In this document: piece by piece, positions 15,293-22,502 of the stretch | Numbering within the stretch: position 1 is the first letter of the stretch | Layout of the letters: each line of letters starts with the position of its first letter | Assembly (NCBI GenBank): GCA_036732565.1 | Contig: DAINCF010000035.1 | Span: forward strand, 1-22,502 | DNA: 22,502 nucleotides | Source of the DNA: JAIVJN01 sp036732565 | GTDB taxonomy: Bacteria > Acidobacteriota > Vicinamibacteria > Vicinamibacterales > UBA2999 | Direction of reading: 5' to 3' | Notes under the pieces: generated by a model | The model's database searches: none | Told to the model about the DNA's origin: nothing | What the model saw: the letters and a program-made list of their open reading frames with translations, nothing else | Program-made: the position numbers and the translations under genes

Positions 15293-15784
15293 ATGCTCAG
15301 CCTGGAGACCTTCACGCTCGTCCACGTGCTCATCAGCCTGCTCGGCATCGCGTCAGGCTTCGTCGTGCTGTCGGGACTCCTTGGGGACAATCGACTGGAG
15401 GGATGGACGACGATTTTCCTCGTCAGCACCGCAGCGACCAGCATCACCGGCTTCGGCTTCCCGTTCACGCAGGTGCTGCCGTCGCACGTCATCGGTGTCT
15501 TGTCGCTCGTGGTCCTCGCCGTGGCGATTCTCGCGCGCTACACCTATCGCATGAACGGTACGTGGCGCTGGCTCTACATCGTCAGCGCGGTGATCGCTCT
15601 GTACTTCAACGTCTTCGTGCTGGTGGTGCAGTTGTTCAGGAGAGTGCCGGCACTGCACGCGATGGCGCCGACCGAATCGGAGTCGCCGTTCCTGATCGCT
15701 CAGCTCGTGGTGCTGGTGATCTTCGTCATGCTCGGCGCGCGCGCCACGAACCGGTTCCATCCGACTCCGTTTCGCGCCCGATAA
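15293..15784 (+). CDS. Small four-helix integral membrane protein, function unknown
   Basis: 163 residues from the ATG at 15293, with GGAGG four bases upstream; a TTG at 15275 would add six. Four hydrophobic segments are visible: about residues 6-26 (TLVHVLISLLGIASGFVVLS), 38-56, 62-80 (VIGVLSLVVLAVAILA), 92-112 (YIVSAVIALYFNVFVLVVQL), and probably a fifth near 128-147 (AQLVVLVIFVMLGA). There are no catalytic motifs I recognise. It is divergent from the ArsR-SRPBCC operon across the probable operator, which suggests shared regulation. It converges with the DUF1772 membrane protein gene, 24 bp away. Confidence 0.85.
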   Translation: MLSLETFTLVHVLISLLGIASGFVVLSGLLGDNRLEGWTTIFLVSTAATSITGFGFPFTQVLPSHVIGVLSLVVLAVAILARYTYRMNGTWRWLYIVSAVIALYFNVFVLVVQLFRRVPALHAMAPTESESPFLIAQLVVLVIFVMLGARATNRFHPTPFRAR

Positions 15785-15799
15785 GGGCGGCGGCCGCCC
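15785..15799. terminator. Short GC hairpin between convergent genes
   Basis: GGGCGG (15785-15790) pairs with CCGCCC (15794-15799) around a three-base loop, directly after the TAA at 15782-15784 and 9 bp before the opposing stop codon. No T tract on either strand. It may serve as a weak bidirectional terminator. Confidence 0.35.
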
Positions 15800-15808
15800 G
15801 CGCCGTCA

Positions 15809-16300
15809 TCAGAGACGTGATGTCCAGAGCGCAACGGTCAGCGCCGCGGCCGCCGCGAGGCCGGCGATAGTCCGCACGGTATTCCACATCGTCCACCGTG
15901 GCAGGTACACGGCCCACACCCTCGCGCCTTCGGCGCTGGACGGATCGACGGCGGCCAGCTGATCGTTCAGCGGCACGTTGCAGACCATGGTGACCATGAA
16001 GGTGCCGACGACGTACAGGACGCACCCAGCCACCACGTAGATCGCGCCAGGCGCGCGCCACAACCACAGCGACGCGCCCCCGAGCAGTGCGCACAGGACG
16101 GCCGTTCCGGCGAACACGCCGAGAAACACCGGGTTGATGACCACGATGTTGATCGACTGCATCGCGGCAATGCCCTGCGGCGCCGGCAGCTTGCCGAGCG
16201 CGCGCATGACGAACGACGAGAAGCCGAAGAACACGCCGGCAACCAACCCGCTGCCGAGCGCGCAGACGAACGTAAGGACCAGGAGCCAGTTCTGGATCAT
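15809..16300 (-). CDS. DUF1772 (anthrone oxygenase-like) membrane protein
   Basis: 163 residues. Four hydrophobic segments: residues 5-28 (WLLVLTFVCALGSGLVAGVF), about 55-80 (NPVFLGVFAGTAVLCALLGG), about 85-105 (IYVVAGCVLYVVGTFMVTMV), and the C-terminal ARTIAGLAAAAALTVAL stretch. The VCNVPLNDQLA motif followed by a Trp/Tyr-rich segment (VWAVYLPRWTMWNTVRT) is characteristic of DUF1772, which includes fungal anthrone oxygenases; most bacterial members are uncharacterised. It is divergent from the short-chain dehydrogenase gene with 55 bp between starts. Confidence 0.9.
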   Translation of the reverse strand: MIQNWLLVLTFVCALGSGLVAGVFFGFSSFVMRALGKLPAPQGIAAMQSINIVVINPVFLGVFAGTAVLCALLGGASLWLWRAPGAIYVVAGCVLYVVGTFMVTMVCNVPLNDQLAAVDPSSAEGARVWAVYLPRWTMWNTVRTIAGLAAAAALTVALWTSRL

Positions 16301-16355
16301 CGGCGAGGTCCAAGCTTACATGCTTGTGTCTGCAGCTCGACATGAGGTATTCGAG

Positions 16356-17153
16356 ATGATGGCATCTCGGATGGCACGACGTACCGCGCTGGTGACTGGC
16401 GCGTCGAGCGGAATCGGTTTCGAGCTGGCCCGGTTGCTCGCGGCCGAAGGACACGACCTCGTCATCGTGGGACGACGGCGCCACGGTCTCGAGGCGCTCG
16501 CCCAGGCGGTCGCCGAGCATCGCGTCGCGGTGCATCTCTTCGAGTCGGACCTCTCGGTTCCCGACGCCGCCGGCAAGCTGTGGGCGAACGTCTCGCAACA
16601 CGGCCTCGCGATTGATCTCTTGATCAACAACGCCGGTATCGGCTTGCACGGTCCGCTCGCCGATCAGCCGGACGATGCGCTCACCGGGATGCTCGAGCTC
16701 AACGTCGTAGCGCTGACGATGTTGACGCGATTGGCGCTGCCGGGCATGCTCGCGCGCCGATGGGGGCGCGTTCTCAACGTCGCCTCGGTCGTCGCCTTTC
16801 AACCGGGTGGACCCGGCATGTCCGCGTACTACGGAAGCAAGGCCTACGTGTTGTCGTTCTCGCGAGGGCTTGCCGGCGAGCTACGCGGCACGGGCGTCAG
16901 TGTGACCGCGCTCTGCCCCGGCACCAGCCGAACCGCCTTCGACGAAGCCTCTGGTGCGGCGCGCACGCGTCTCTATCGGTGGCTGCCGCAAACCACACCG
17001 GAAGCGGTCGCACGCGCGGGCTACGGTGCACTGATGCGAGGGGCGGGCGTGAGCGTTCCCGGATTGACGGCGAAGACCATCGCCGTCGCCGGCGGTCTGC
17101 CGCCTCGTCAACTCGCCCTCGAAGTCAATCGCTTCCTGCTCCGCGAAGCGTGA
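16356..17153 (+). CDS. Short-chain dehydrogenase/reductase (classical SDR, DltE/COG0300-like)
   Basis: 265 residues from the ATG at 16356, chosen because GAGG lies eight bases upstream and the length fits classical SDRs. In-frame ATGs at 16320 and 16371 are alternatives. The cofactor motif TGASSGIG is at 14-21, NNAG at 91-94, and the catalytic Ser144, Tyr158 and Lys162 (YYGSK) are all present. VGRRR after the second beta strand suggests NADPH preference. The enzyme should reduce a carbonyl or oxidise an alcohol in the cytoplasm; the substrate is unknown. The 3' end overlaps the convergent AraC-type regulator by 29 bp. Confidence 0.92.
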   Translation: MMASRMARRTALVTGASSGIGFELARLLAAEGHDLVIVGRRRHGLEALAQAVAEHRVAVHLFESDLSVPDAAGKLWANVSQHGLAIDLLINNAGIGLHGPLADQPDDALTGMLELNVVALTMLTRLALPGMLARRWGRVLNVASVVAFQPGGPGMSAYYGSKAYVLSFSRGLAGELRGTGVSVTALCPGTSRTAFDEASGAARTRLYRWLPQTTPEAVARAGYGALMRGAGVSVPGLTAKTIAVAGGLPPRQLALEVNRFLLREA

Positions 17154-18114
17154 CACGCACCGAGAAGCGCCGGCGGTATGCGGTCGGCGTCGTGCGCAGC
17201 GCCCGCCGAAAATGCAACCGAAGCGTTGCCGCGGTCTGCAAGCCCACCGCTTCGGCGATGTCGTCAATCGACTCGGCGGTCGTCTCCAGCCGACGCTGAG
17301 CGGCCAGCAGCCGCACGTGCGTGAGCCACTGGTGCGGCGTGGTGCCGGTCTCGTCGCGGAACCGGCGGGCGAAGGTCCTCGGGGACATCGACGCACGATG
17401 CGCGAGCGTCTCGACCGTCAGGGGCTGATGAAGCGTCCGCTGGGCCCACTCCAGAACGGGCGCCAGTCCGCCGGCGGGTTCGGCACGCACCGGCGCCGGA
17501 ACGTACTGCGATTGCCCACCCTCGCGCTGCGGCGGGACGATGAGGCGCCGCGCCACGTGATTGGCCACTTCCGCGCCGTAGTCGCGACGCACCAGATGCA
17601 GGCAGAGATCGATGCCGGCCGCACTGCCCGCAGACGTCAGAATCTGGCCTTCATCGACGAAGAGCACGTCGGGCTCGACCCGGATGCTGGGAAAACGCGC
17701 GCGCAAGCGATCGACGTACCGCCAGTGCGTGGTGGCTCGCTTTCCGTCGAGCAATCCCGCCGCCGCGAGCACGAATACCCCCGAACAGATGGTCACCAGT
17801 CGCGCACCGCGCGCGTGCGCGGCACGAACGGCCTTCAACACCGCCTCCGGTGGCCGCTCGTCCACATCGCGCCAACCAGGAATCACGACGGTGCCCGCGC
17901 GTCGCAGTGCGTGGACGCCAGCCGTCGTCTGCACCGTCACGCCGCCCATCGCTCGCAGCGGACCGGGATCGAACGAGCAGACATCGCACTGATACCAGTC
18001 CACGTCGAGCTCCGGCCGCGGAAGGGCGAACATCTCGACGACGATGCCGAACTCGAAGGTGCACAGCCGATCGTAGGCAAGGACGACGACGCGCCGATTC
18101 GCTAGAGGCGTCAT
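17125..18114 (-). CDS. GlxA/FtrA-family transcriptional regulator (DJ-1/PfpI plus AraC)
   Basis: 329 residues. The N-terminal DJ-1/PfpI-like domain (about 8-180) opens with RRVVVLAYDRLCTFEFG and carries Cys110 in TICSGVFVLAAAGLLDGKRA, followed by the THWRY segment. The C-terminal AraC-type domain (about 220-315) has two helix-turn-helix motifs: LTVETLAHRASMSPRTFARR and SIDDIAEAVGLQTAATLRLH, ending TTPTAYRRRF. Members act as transcription activators for amine, carnitine, or aldehyde-related genes. The target here is not evident, although the convergent SDR gene is a reasonable candidate from position. The ATG start is at 18114. The reading frame of the upstream DinB-like gene remains open well into this gene. 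Confidence 0.92.
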   Translation of the reverse strand: MTPLANRRVVVLAYDRLCTFEFGIVVEMFALPRPELDVDWYQCDVCSFDPGPLRAMGGVTVQTTAGVHALRRAGTVVIPGWRDVDERPPEAVLKAVRAAHARGARLVTICSGVFVLAAAGLLDGKRATTHWRYVDRLRARFPSIRVEPDVLFVDEGQILTSAGSAAGIDLCLHLVRRDYGAEVANHVARRLIVPPQREGGQSQYVPAPVRAEPAGGLAPVLEWAQRTLHQPLTVETLAHRASMSPRTFARRFRDETGTTPHQWLTHVRLLAAQRRLETTAESIDDIAEAVGLQTAATLRLHFRRALRTTPTAYRRRFSVRVTLRGAGSD

Positions 18115-18197
18115 GGCAGGATCTTAGCGGATATGCGGGTTCCTGCCGATCGCAGCGGAGTCTGAAGGTAGCGAGCCGCAGATCGCGTCGACGACGC

Positions 18198-18682
18198 TCA
18201 GAACAGGCGCTCGCGAAGTCCTGAAGGGGTCGTTGCGCTCGCCAGCGTTGGATGGCCCTGGTGTGCTTGGGGTAGTGACCGTAGGTATCGAGGCGAAGGC
18301 GGTGTCGAAAGCGTGTCTTGCTGGTGAGTTGCGCTTCGGGCACGCTGTGCAAGTACTCGATGAGCCGTTGATGCGTCTGCGTCTGCTCGGCGAGTACCTC
18401 CGCGAGCGACAGGCCCTTCTTCTTCTCCGTCATCAATGCGTTGAAGGCATCGATGCCGCCGTACATCGTCGAGTAGCGTGGTGGCGTATTGCCGTGAAGC
18501 ACGAGCGGCAGATGCTTCAGCGCTTCTTCTTCCCACCAGGTGACGTGCGCGATGATGTCGCGCACCGACCAGGCCTTCGTGACGCCCGTCTCGAGGAGAT
18601 CGGCGTCGGTCAAGCCGGCGTACGAGCTGGTGAACGCGCGCCATGCCTGCTCGACGCGATCGAGCAGTTGCCGTCGAGTCAT
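18198..18682 (-). CDS. ClbS/DfsB-type DinB-fold protein, 3' end uncertain (possible frameshift)
   Basis: From the ATG at 18682 the frame encodes about 150 residues of a DinB-like protein: WSVRDIIAHVTWWEEEALKH gives the first His-containing helix, and LDTYGHYPKHTRAIQRWRA matches the usual end of ClbS/DfsB-type proteins. Beyond this no stop appears; the frame continues to 17651, overlapping about 460 bp of the GlxA-type regulator in another frame, which is not credible as coding. A shift of one base near 18225-18235 would move it into a frame ending RERLF-stop at 18198, giving about 161 residues, the usual size. The end given here assumes that shift. ClbS-type proteins include a colibactin-resistance cyclopropane hydrolase, but no genotoxin genes are present. 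There is only a weak ribosome site. Confidence 0.65.
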
Positions 18683-18723
18683 GCCGGGATCGTTTCGGAG
18701 TGCGTTGCGAAATTACCGGTCGC

Positions 18724-18810
18724 GTACGTAGCGCAGGCCTTTAGGCCGGCCAAACGCCGTTGGTCCGCGGCTGACGCCGTCAGGCAGACCTGAAGGCCTG
18801 CGCTACGTAC
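18724..18810. repeat. Family-1 repeats 3 and 4 as an inverted pair
   Basis: 18724-18751 is in the forward sense and 18783-18810 in the reverse sense, separated by 31 bp. The two arms match at 25 of 28 positions, with the outer 18 bp identical, so the whole unit can form one long stem-loop or two small hairpins. This BIME-like organisation lies between the ClbS-type gene start and the stop of the outer membrane protein gene, 24 bp from that stop. The rest of the 152-bp gap holds nothing recognisable. Confidence 0.85.
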
Positions 18811-18834
18811 CCAATTGCGCAACGCGCTCTTGGA

Positions 18835-19419
18835 TTAGAACTTGAATGTCACGCCCGCGGTGTAGCGCCAGAAGTCGAACTCGGGCAGCGGGAGATCGTC
18901 GAGGCCGCCGATGCCGGCGATGTCATCCCAGACGACGTCGCCGGTGCGGAAGTGGCGGATGTCGCCGCGGATGCCGAAGTTCGGCGTCGGGAAGATGAAG
19001 AGACCGCCGCCGATGTTCCAGGCAAAGTCCTGCGCGCTGGCGCTGATGACGTTGCCGGCGATGATGACGTCGACGTCGCCGGTGATGCGCATCAGGCCGA
19101 CGCCGGCCGTCCCGTACGGCTGGATCGGACCAGTTGGAAGTCGGACCATGAAGTTGCCCATGAACGTCGTCACGTGGGCGCTGACGTCGACGCCGGGAAT
19201 GTCCTCGAAGCTGCCGAGCTGAATTCGACCGGCCTCGAACTCCAACCCGATGACGCTGCCGAAGCCCAGGGCGCCGCCGAAGGTGGTCTTGTTGGTCTCG
19301 TCGATACGCGAGGACCCGAAGAACGGCGTCAGCAAGACGTCGGCGGACGCGGTCAGCGGCACGGACACCAACACGCTGGCAACAGTCAGGCCGGCAAGCA
19401 GTCGAGGTAGTCGTCGCAT
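18835..19419 (-). CDS. Small outer membrane beta-barrel protein
   Basis: 194 residues with a signal peptide ending near ASA (about residue 26). The mature chain begins DVLLTPFFGSS and consists of alternating amphipathic strands with aromatic ends: FGGALGFGSVIGLEFEAG, ITTFMGNFMVRLP-type strand, QPYGTAGVGLMRI, FAWNIGGGLFIFPTPNFGIRGDIRHFR, and a last strand FWRYTAGVTFKF ending in Phe, the signal for outer membrane insertion. About eight strands are expected, as in OmpA/OmpW/PagP-size barrels. Function is unknown; it may be structural or a small-molecule pore. The gene is divergent from the ADOP permease gene. Confidence 0.88.
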   Translation of the reverse strand: MRRLPRLLAGLTVASVLVSVPLTASADVLLTPFFGSSRIDETNKTTFGGALGFGSVIGLEFEAGRIQLGSFEDIPGVDVSAHVTTFMGNFMVRLPTGPIQPYGTAGVGLMRITGDVDVIIAGNVISASAQDFAWNIGGGLFIFPTPNFGIRGDIRHFRTGDVVWDDIAGIGGLDDLPLPEFDFWRYTAGVTFKF

Positions 19420-19474
19420 GGTCCTAGTCTAAGCCGAGACCCACGGTTCAGCCGCCCGACCGGGCTGCAACCTT

Positions 19475-19504
19475 TTGCCGGGGAGCTACGTCCATTCCTA
19501 TGGT
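19475..19504 (+). promoter_or_regulatory. Candidate promoter of the permease gene
   Basis: TTGCCG (19475-19480), an 18-base spacer, then TATGGT (19499-19504). The -10 hexamer lies inside the first operator copy. This is a plausible sigma-70-type pairing found by eye; it has not been tested against chance. Confidence 0.35.
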
Positions 19505-19547
19505 AATCCCATAGAAGAATGACTATGCTCATGTGGGAATCCCATAG
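19498..19547. promoter_or_regulatory. Twin PadR-like operators upstream of the ADOP permease
   Basis: Copy 1, CTATGG-TAATC-CCATAG (19498-19514), is a perfect 6-bp inverted repeat. Copy 2 (19531-19547, ATGTGGGAATCCCATAG) keeps the right arm and a central TGGGA-A-TCCCA palindrome; both share AATCCCATAGA. Centres are 33 bp apart, about three DNA turns, so two dimers would bind on the same face. PadR-family regulators commonly control ADOP permeases in Acidobacteria; assignment to PadR is inferred, and no padR gene lies in the window. Confidence 0.65.
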
Positions 19548-19550
19548 ATC

Positions 19551-19580
19551 ATGAGGTCTCTTCTCATGAGATCTCTTCGC
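19551..19580 (+). repeat. 15-bp tandem duplication of the permease start region
   Basis: ATGAGGTCTCTTCTC (19551-19565) and ATGAGATCTCTTCGC (19566-19580) match at 13 of 15 positions and encode MRSLL and MRSLR. The first unit supplies GAGG at 19553-19556, nine bases before the second ATG, so the duplication may have created the ribosome site now used. Confidence 0.75.
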
Positions 19581-22214
19581 GCCTGGTGGGTTCGGTTCGC
19601 GGGTCTCGTGCGTCCCCGCCACGGCGATCGCGAGATCGCCGACGAGCTCGAGAGCCACGTGCAGCTCCACGCCGACGACAACGTCCGCGCGGGCATGACG
19701 CCAGAAGAGGCGAGGCGGCGTGCGCTCCTCACGCTCGGAGGGATCGAGCAGACCAAGGAAGCGTATCGCGATCGGCGAGGTGTTCCAATGATCGAGACGT
19801 TGTTCCGCGATCTTCGTCACGGTGCGCGCGGGCTGCTCAAGAGTCCGAGCTTTACCGTGGCCGCGATTACCATTCTTGGGCTTGGCATCGGCGTCAACAC
19901 GGCGATCTTCACCGTCGTCAACGCCGTGGTCTTGCGACCGCTCCCGTTCCCGGAATCGGAGCGGATCATGCGGCTCTGGCACACCCCACCTCCCGAGCTC
20001 TTCACCGGCCAGCCGATCTTTGCGTTGTCGGCCGCCAACTTCCTGGATTGGCAGGAACAGAACCAGGTCTTCGAGCGCATGGCGATCTTCCGCGGCAACA
20101 GCCGGCGGACGATGACCGGCCGCGGCGAAGCGGAGTCGATCGTCACCGGTCGCGCATCCGCCGACTTCTTTCATATCCTGGGCTTGCACCCGTTTCTTGG
20201 CCGTGGCTTCACCGCCGATGACGATCGGGCCGGCGGCGCCAAGACGACGATGCTGACCGAAGCAGCGTGGCGCACGCGCTTCGGCGCGGATCCCTCCGTG
20301 GTGGGACGCTCGGTCATCATCGATGCCGAGCCTTACACCATCATCGGAGTGATACCGAACGCCACGGTGTTCGTCGATCAAATCGAGCTGTGGCTGCCGC
20401 TCGCGTGGACCGCGGAAGATCGCGCCGTGCGAGCCAACCACAACTTCTCCGCCATCGCCAAGCTCAAGCCGAGCGTCGACGTCGCGCGGGCCCAGGCCGA
20501 TCTGACCACCATTTCCAAGCGGCTCGAGCAGCAGTATCCAGAAGACAACAAGGATTGGGGCGCGCTGGTGCTGCCGCTGCAGGAAGACCTCGTGACCAAC
20601 GTGCGCAGCTCGTTGTTGGTGCTGCTCGGCGCCGTGGCGCTGGTGTTGCTGATCGCGTGCGCCAACCTCGCGAACCTGCTGCTGGTCCGCACCTACGCCC
20701 GCGCCAAGGAGATCGCCGTTCGCACGACGCTTGGCGCCAGCCGCGGACGCGTGGTGCAGCAGCTGCTGACCGAGGGCCTGTTGCTTGGCGCCGGAGGCGG
20801 TCTCGTCGGCTTTCTCGCCTCGTTCTACGGCGTGCGCGGCCTGGTCAGCGTCTTCGCGGCGGAGCTGCCGCGATCGGCTGAGATCGTGCCGGATGCTCGG
20901 GTGCTGGCGTTTACGGCGGTCATTGCGATCGTCACGGGCATCGTCGCGGCAGGGGCGCCGGCATGGCAACTGACCAGACGCGACGCCAACGAGGTGCTCA
21001 AAGAGGGACCTGGGCGTGGCAATTCATCCACCGGCGATGGCCGGGTCAGAAACATGCTGGTGGTCTCCGAGGTCGCGCTCGCGCTGATGCTGCTGGTGGG
21101 CGCGGGGTTGCTGATGAGGAGCCTCGCCAGTCTGCGCGCAGTCGATCCAGGGTTCAATCCTCGCAATCTGCTCACGGCGACCGTCGGCATCCCGTCGTCG
21201 AAATATCCGACGCCGGAAGCGAGGACCCAGTTCTTCGATCGCACGCTACGAGGAATCCGCGCGTTGCCGGGTGTGGAAGCGGCAGCCACCATCGACACGA
21301 TTCCTCTGCGCGGTGGATCATCGCAGCCGGTGGCCGTCGAAGGCAGGCCGCCGGTCCCGCAATCAGAGCTGCCGATCGTCGCCGTTCGCATCAGCTCGCC
21401 GATGTATTTCGGCACCGCGAGCATCCCGCTCGTGTCCGGAAGAGACTTCGACGAGCGTGACGTGCGCGATCGGCCCTTGACCGCCATCGTCAGCAGGCGC
21501 ACGGCCCAGCGGTTCTGGCCAGACCAGAGCGCCATCGGCAAGCGCATCACGCTGGGACTGATGTCCAATGAACCTCGTGAGGTCGTCGGCGTCGTCGGCG
21601 AGGTGAAGACGGGACAACTCGACGACAGCGAGCCGGAGTCCGCGGTCTATCTCCCGGCCGCGCAGATCGCGTTCGGTGGCAACATGCTGGTGGTCCGCAC
21701 CTCGGTCCCGCCCGAAACGGTGTCGAAGGCCGTCGTCGGCGCGGTTCGTGCCGTCGATCCAGAGCAGCCCGTCCTCAATCTGATCACCATGGAGTCGGTG
21801 GTCGAACGCTCGCTCGGTCAGCGACGGCTGGCGTTGCGGCTGCTCGCCGCGTTCGCCGTGCTCGCCTTGATGCTGGCGTCGATCGGCATCTATAGCGTGC
21901 TCGCCTACACGGTTCGACAACGAGTGCGCGAGATCGGTATCCGCATGGCGCTGGGCGCGCCGGCGCGTCTCGTGCTGCGGATGGTGGTGCTCGAAGGATG
22001 CAAGCCCACCCTGATCGGCATCGCCCTCGGGCTGGTGCTGGCCTCGATGCTCGTGGGCGTCCTGAGGACGCTGCTGTACGGCGTCAACGAGCACGATCCG
22101 GCAACCTTCGTCGCCGTCGCCGGGCTCATGGTCGTCGTCGGCATCGTCGCAACGCTGGTGCCGGCCTATCGGGCGACGCGCGTCGACCCGGTGACCACGC
22201 TGCGATCCGAGTAA
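19566..22214 (+). CDS. ADOP-family ABC transporter permease (MacB/FtsX-like, duplicated)
   Basis: 882 residues from the ATG at 19566 (887 from 19551). Built as the acidobacterial duplicated orphan permease: a short prefix domain (about 20-75) with REIADELESHVQLH and GMTPEEARRRALLTLGG, a first transmembrane helix near 95-120 with GLGIGVNTAIFTVVNAVVLR, a MacB periplasmic core domain, an FtsX-type three-helix block (about 350-480) with ACANLANLLLVRTYARAKEI and the VRTTLGASRGRV coupling segment, a second helix near 497-525, a second periplasmic core, and the final FtsX block (about 750-880) with EIGIRMALGAPARLV. The ATPase partner is not encoded next to it, as usual for these orphans. It may export or mechanically transmit signals across the envelope. 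Twin operators precede it. Confidence 0.93.
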   Translation: MRSLRAWWVRFAGLVRPRHGDREIADELESHVQLHADDNVRAGMTPEEARRRALLTLGGIEQTKEAYRDRRGVPMIETLFRDLRHGARGLLKSPSFTVAAITILGLGIGVNTAIFTVVNAVVLRPLPFPESERIMRLWHTPPPELFTGQPIFALSAANFLDWQEQNQVFERMAIFRGNSRRTMTGRGEAESIVTGRASADFFHILGLHPFLGRGFTADDDRAGGAKTTMLTEAAWRTRFGADPSVVGRSVIIDAEPYTIIGVIPNATVFVDQIELWLPLAWTAEDRAVRANHNFSAIAKLKPSVDVARAQADLTTISKRLEQQYPEDNKDWGALVLPLQEDLVTNVRSSLLVLLGAVALVLLIACANLANLLLVRTYARAKEIAVRTTLGASRGRVVQQLLTEGLLLGAGGGLVGFLASFYGVRGLVSVFAAELPRSAEIVPDARVLAFTAVIAIVTGIVAAGAPAWQLTRRDANEVLKEGPGRGNSSTGDGRVRNMLVVSEVALALMLLVGAGLLMRSLASLRAVDPGFNPRNLLTATVGIPSSKYPTPEARTQFFDRTLRGIRALPGVEAAATIDTIPLRGGSSQPVAVEGRPPVPQSELPIVAVRISSPMYFGTASIPLVSGRDFDERDVRDRPLTAIVSRRTAQRFWPDQSAIGKRITLGLMSNEPREVVGVVGEVKTGQLDDSEPESAVYLPAAQIAFGGNMLVVRTSVPPETVSKAVVGAVRAVDPEQPVLNLITMESVVERSLGQRRLALRLLAAFAVLALMLASIGIYSVLAYTVRQRVREIGIRMALGAPARLVLRMVVLEGCKPTLIGIALGLVLASMLVGVLRTLLYGVNEHDPATFVAVAGLMVVVGIVATLVPAYRATRVDPVTTLRSE

Positions 22215-22355
22215 CCCGGGGCCAACCGCCGCTACTCCATTCAGCGGGCGCGCCATCCCGCTGGTGGCCGTCTGTCGTCCATTCATCAAGGACCTGACCA
22301 ACGATCGCCACCGGTTCTCTAGCATCGACGTTTCCGCGCTTCTCGAGGAGACGTG

Positions 22356-22502
22356 GTGAAGAGCACTGTTACATTCGCGATCTGGATGGCTGTCTGCGTG
22401 ATCGTGGCCCAGCCGGCCGCGGCACAACCACCCGAAGAGCCGCCTGCCCAAGAGCCGCAGCCAACAGATCAACCACTGCGGCTGAAGGAGAACGTCGAGA
22501 TC
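22356..22502 (+). CDS. N-terminal fragment of a secreted protein, possibly a TonB-dependent receptor
   Basis: 49 codons, cut by the window edge. GTG start at 22356 with GAGGAG five bases upstream. A signal peptide (residues 1-23: KSTVTFAIWMAVCVIVAQPA then AAA) is followed by a Pro/Glu/Gln-rich linker and then LRLKENVEI. A signal peptide, acidic Pro-rich linker and an L-KENVEV-type start resembles the beginning of TonB-dependent receptor plug domains, but too little is present to be sure. The 141-bp gap after the permease gene shows no clear terminator. Confidence 0.55.
   Translation, partial: MKSTVTFAIWMAVCVIVAQPAAAQPPEEPPAQEPQPTDQPLRLKENVEI

Noticed and set aside
18198..18682. Colibactin-resistance function for the ClbS/DfsB-type protein
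   Set aside because: The family resemblance is general and no genotoxin biosynthesis genes are present; resistance cannot be claimed.

Overview
The window is a high-GC, gene-dense bacterial chromosome segment with no rRNA, tRNA, CRISPR array, transposase or phage genes. I infer an Acidobacteriota genome, probably of the Vicinamibacteria type. The reasons are an 880-residue orphan permease of the ADOP layout (short prefix domain plus two MacB/FtsX halves), many secreted stand-alone enzymes, GTG starts, and several families of short GC-rich palindromes between genes. This assignment rests on gene style, not on a marker gene.

Layout. Positions 1-1333 (minus strand) hold an ApbE-like flavin transferase lipoprotein, preceded on its strand by a small Lys/Arg-rich DUF6496 protein. 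At 1451-2851 (plus) is a flavoprotein disulfide reductase resembling mercuric reductase but lacking the C-terminal Cys pair. It converges with a minus-strand group: a Tat-exported molybdopterin (sulfite oxidase-type) oxidoreductase, an exported PQQ-type beta-propeller protein and a flavin amine oxidase (2819-6768). A divergent plus-strand pair, DinB-fold and DUF3224, is translationally coupled (6835-7742).

Positions 7918-13611 (minus) hold an exported beta-sandwich-like protein, a gamma-glutamyltranspeptidase, a large secreted HExxH metalloprotease and, upstream of it, a stand-alone copy of that protease's N-terminal domain. Positions 13727-15168 (minus) are an ArsR-type regulator tightly coupled to an SRPBCC protein. 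A clean inverted repeat separates this pair from a divergent small membrane protein (15293-15784). Next come a DUF1772 membrane protein (minus), a short-chain dehydrogenase (plus), a GlxA/FtrA-type AraC regulator (minus), a ClbS/DfsB-type DinB protein with an abnormal 3' end (minus), a small outer-membrane barrel (minus), the ADOP permease (plus) and the start of a secreted protein, possibly a TonB-dependent receptor, cut by the window edge.

Most products appear to be exported redox enzymes, hydrolases or small detoxification/stress folds under local one-component regulators. I found no convincing multi-gene system of a wholly new kind. The best leads are: (1) the duplicated and detached N-terminal domain beside the metalloprotease; (2) two PadR-like operators 33 bp apart directly in front of the ADOP permease, next to a duplicated start region, with no padR gene nearby; (3) at least three palindromic repeat families that repeatedly sit at stop codons; (4) a 20-bp tandem copy of the gamma-glutamyltranspeptidase 3' end beside one of these palindromes.
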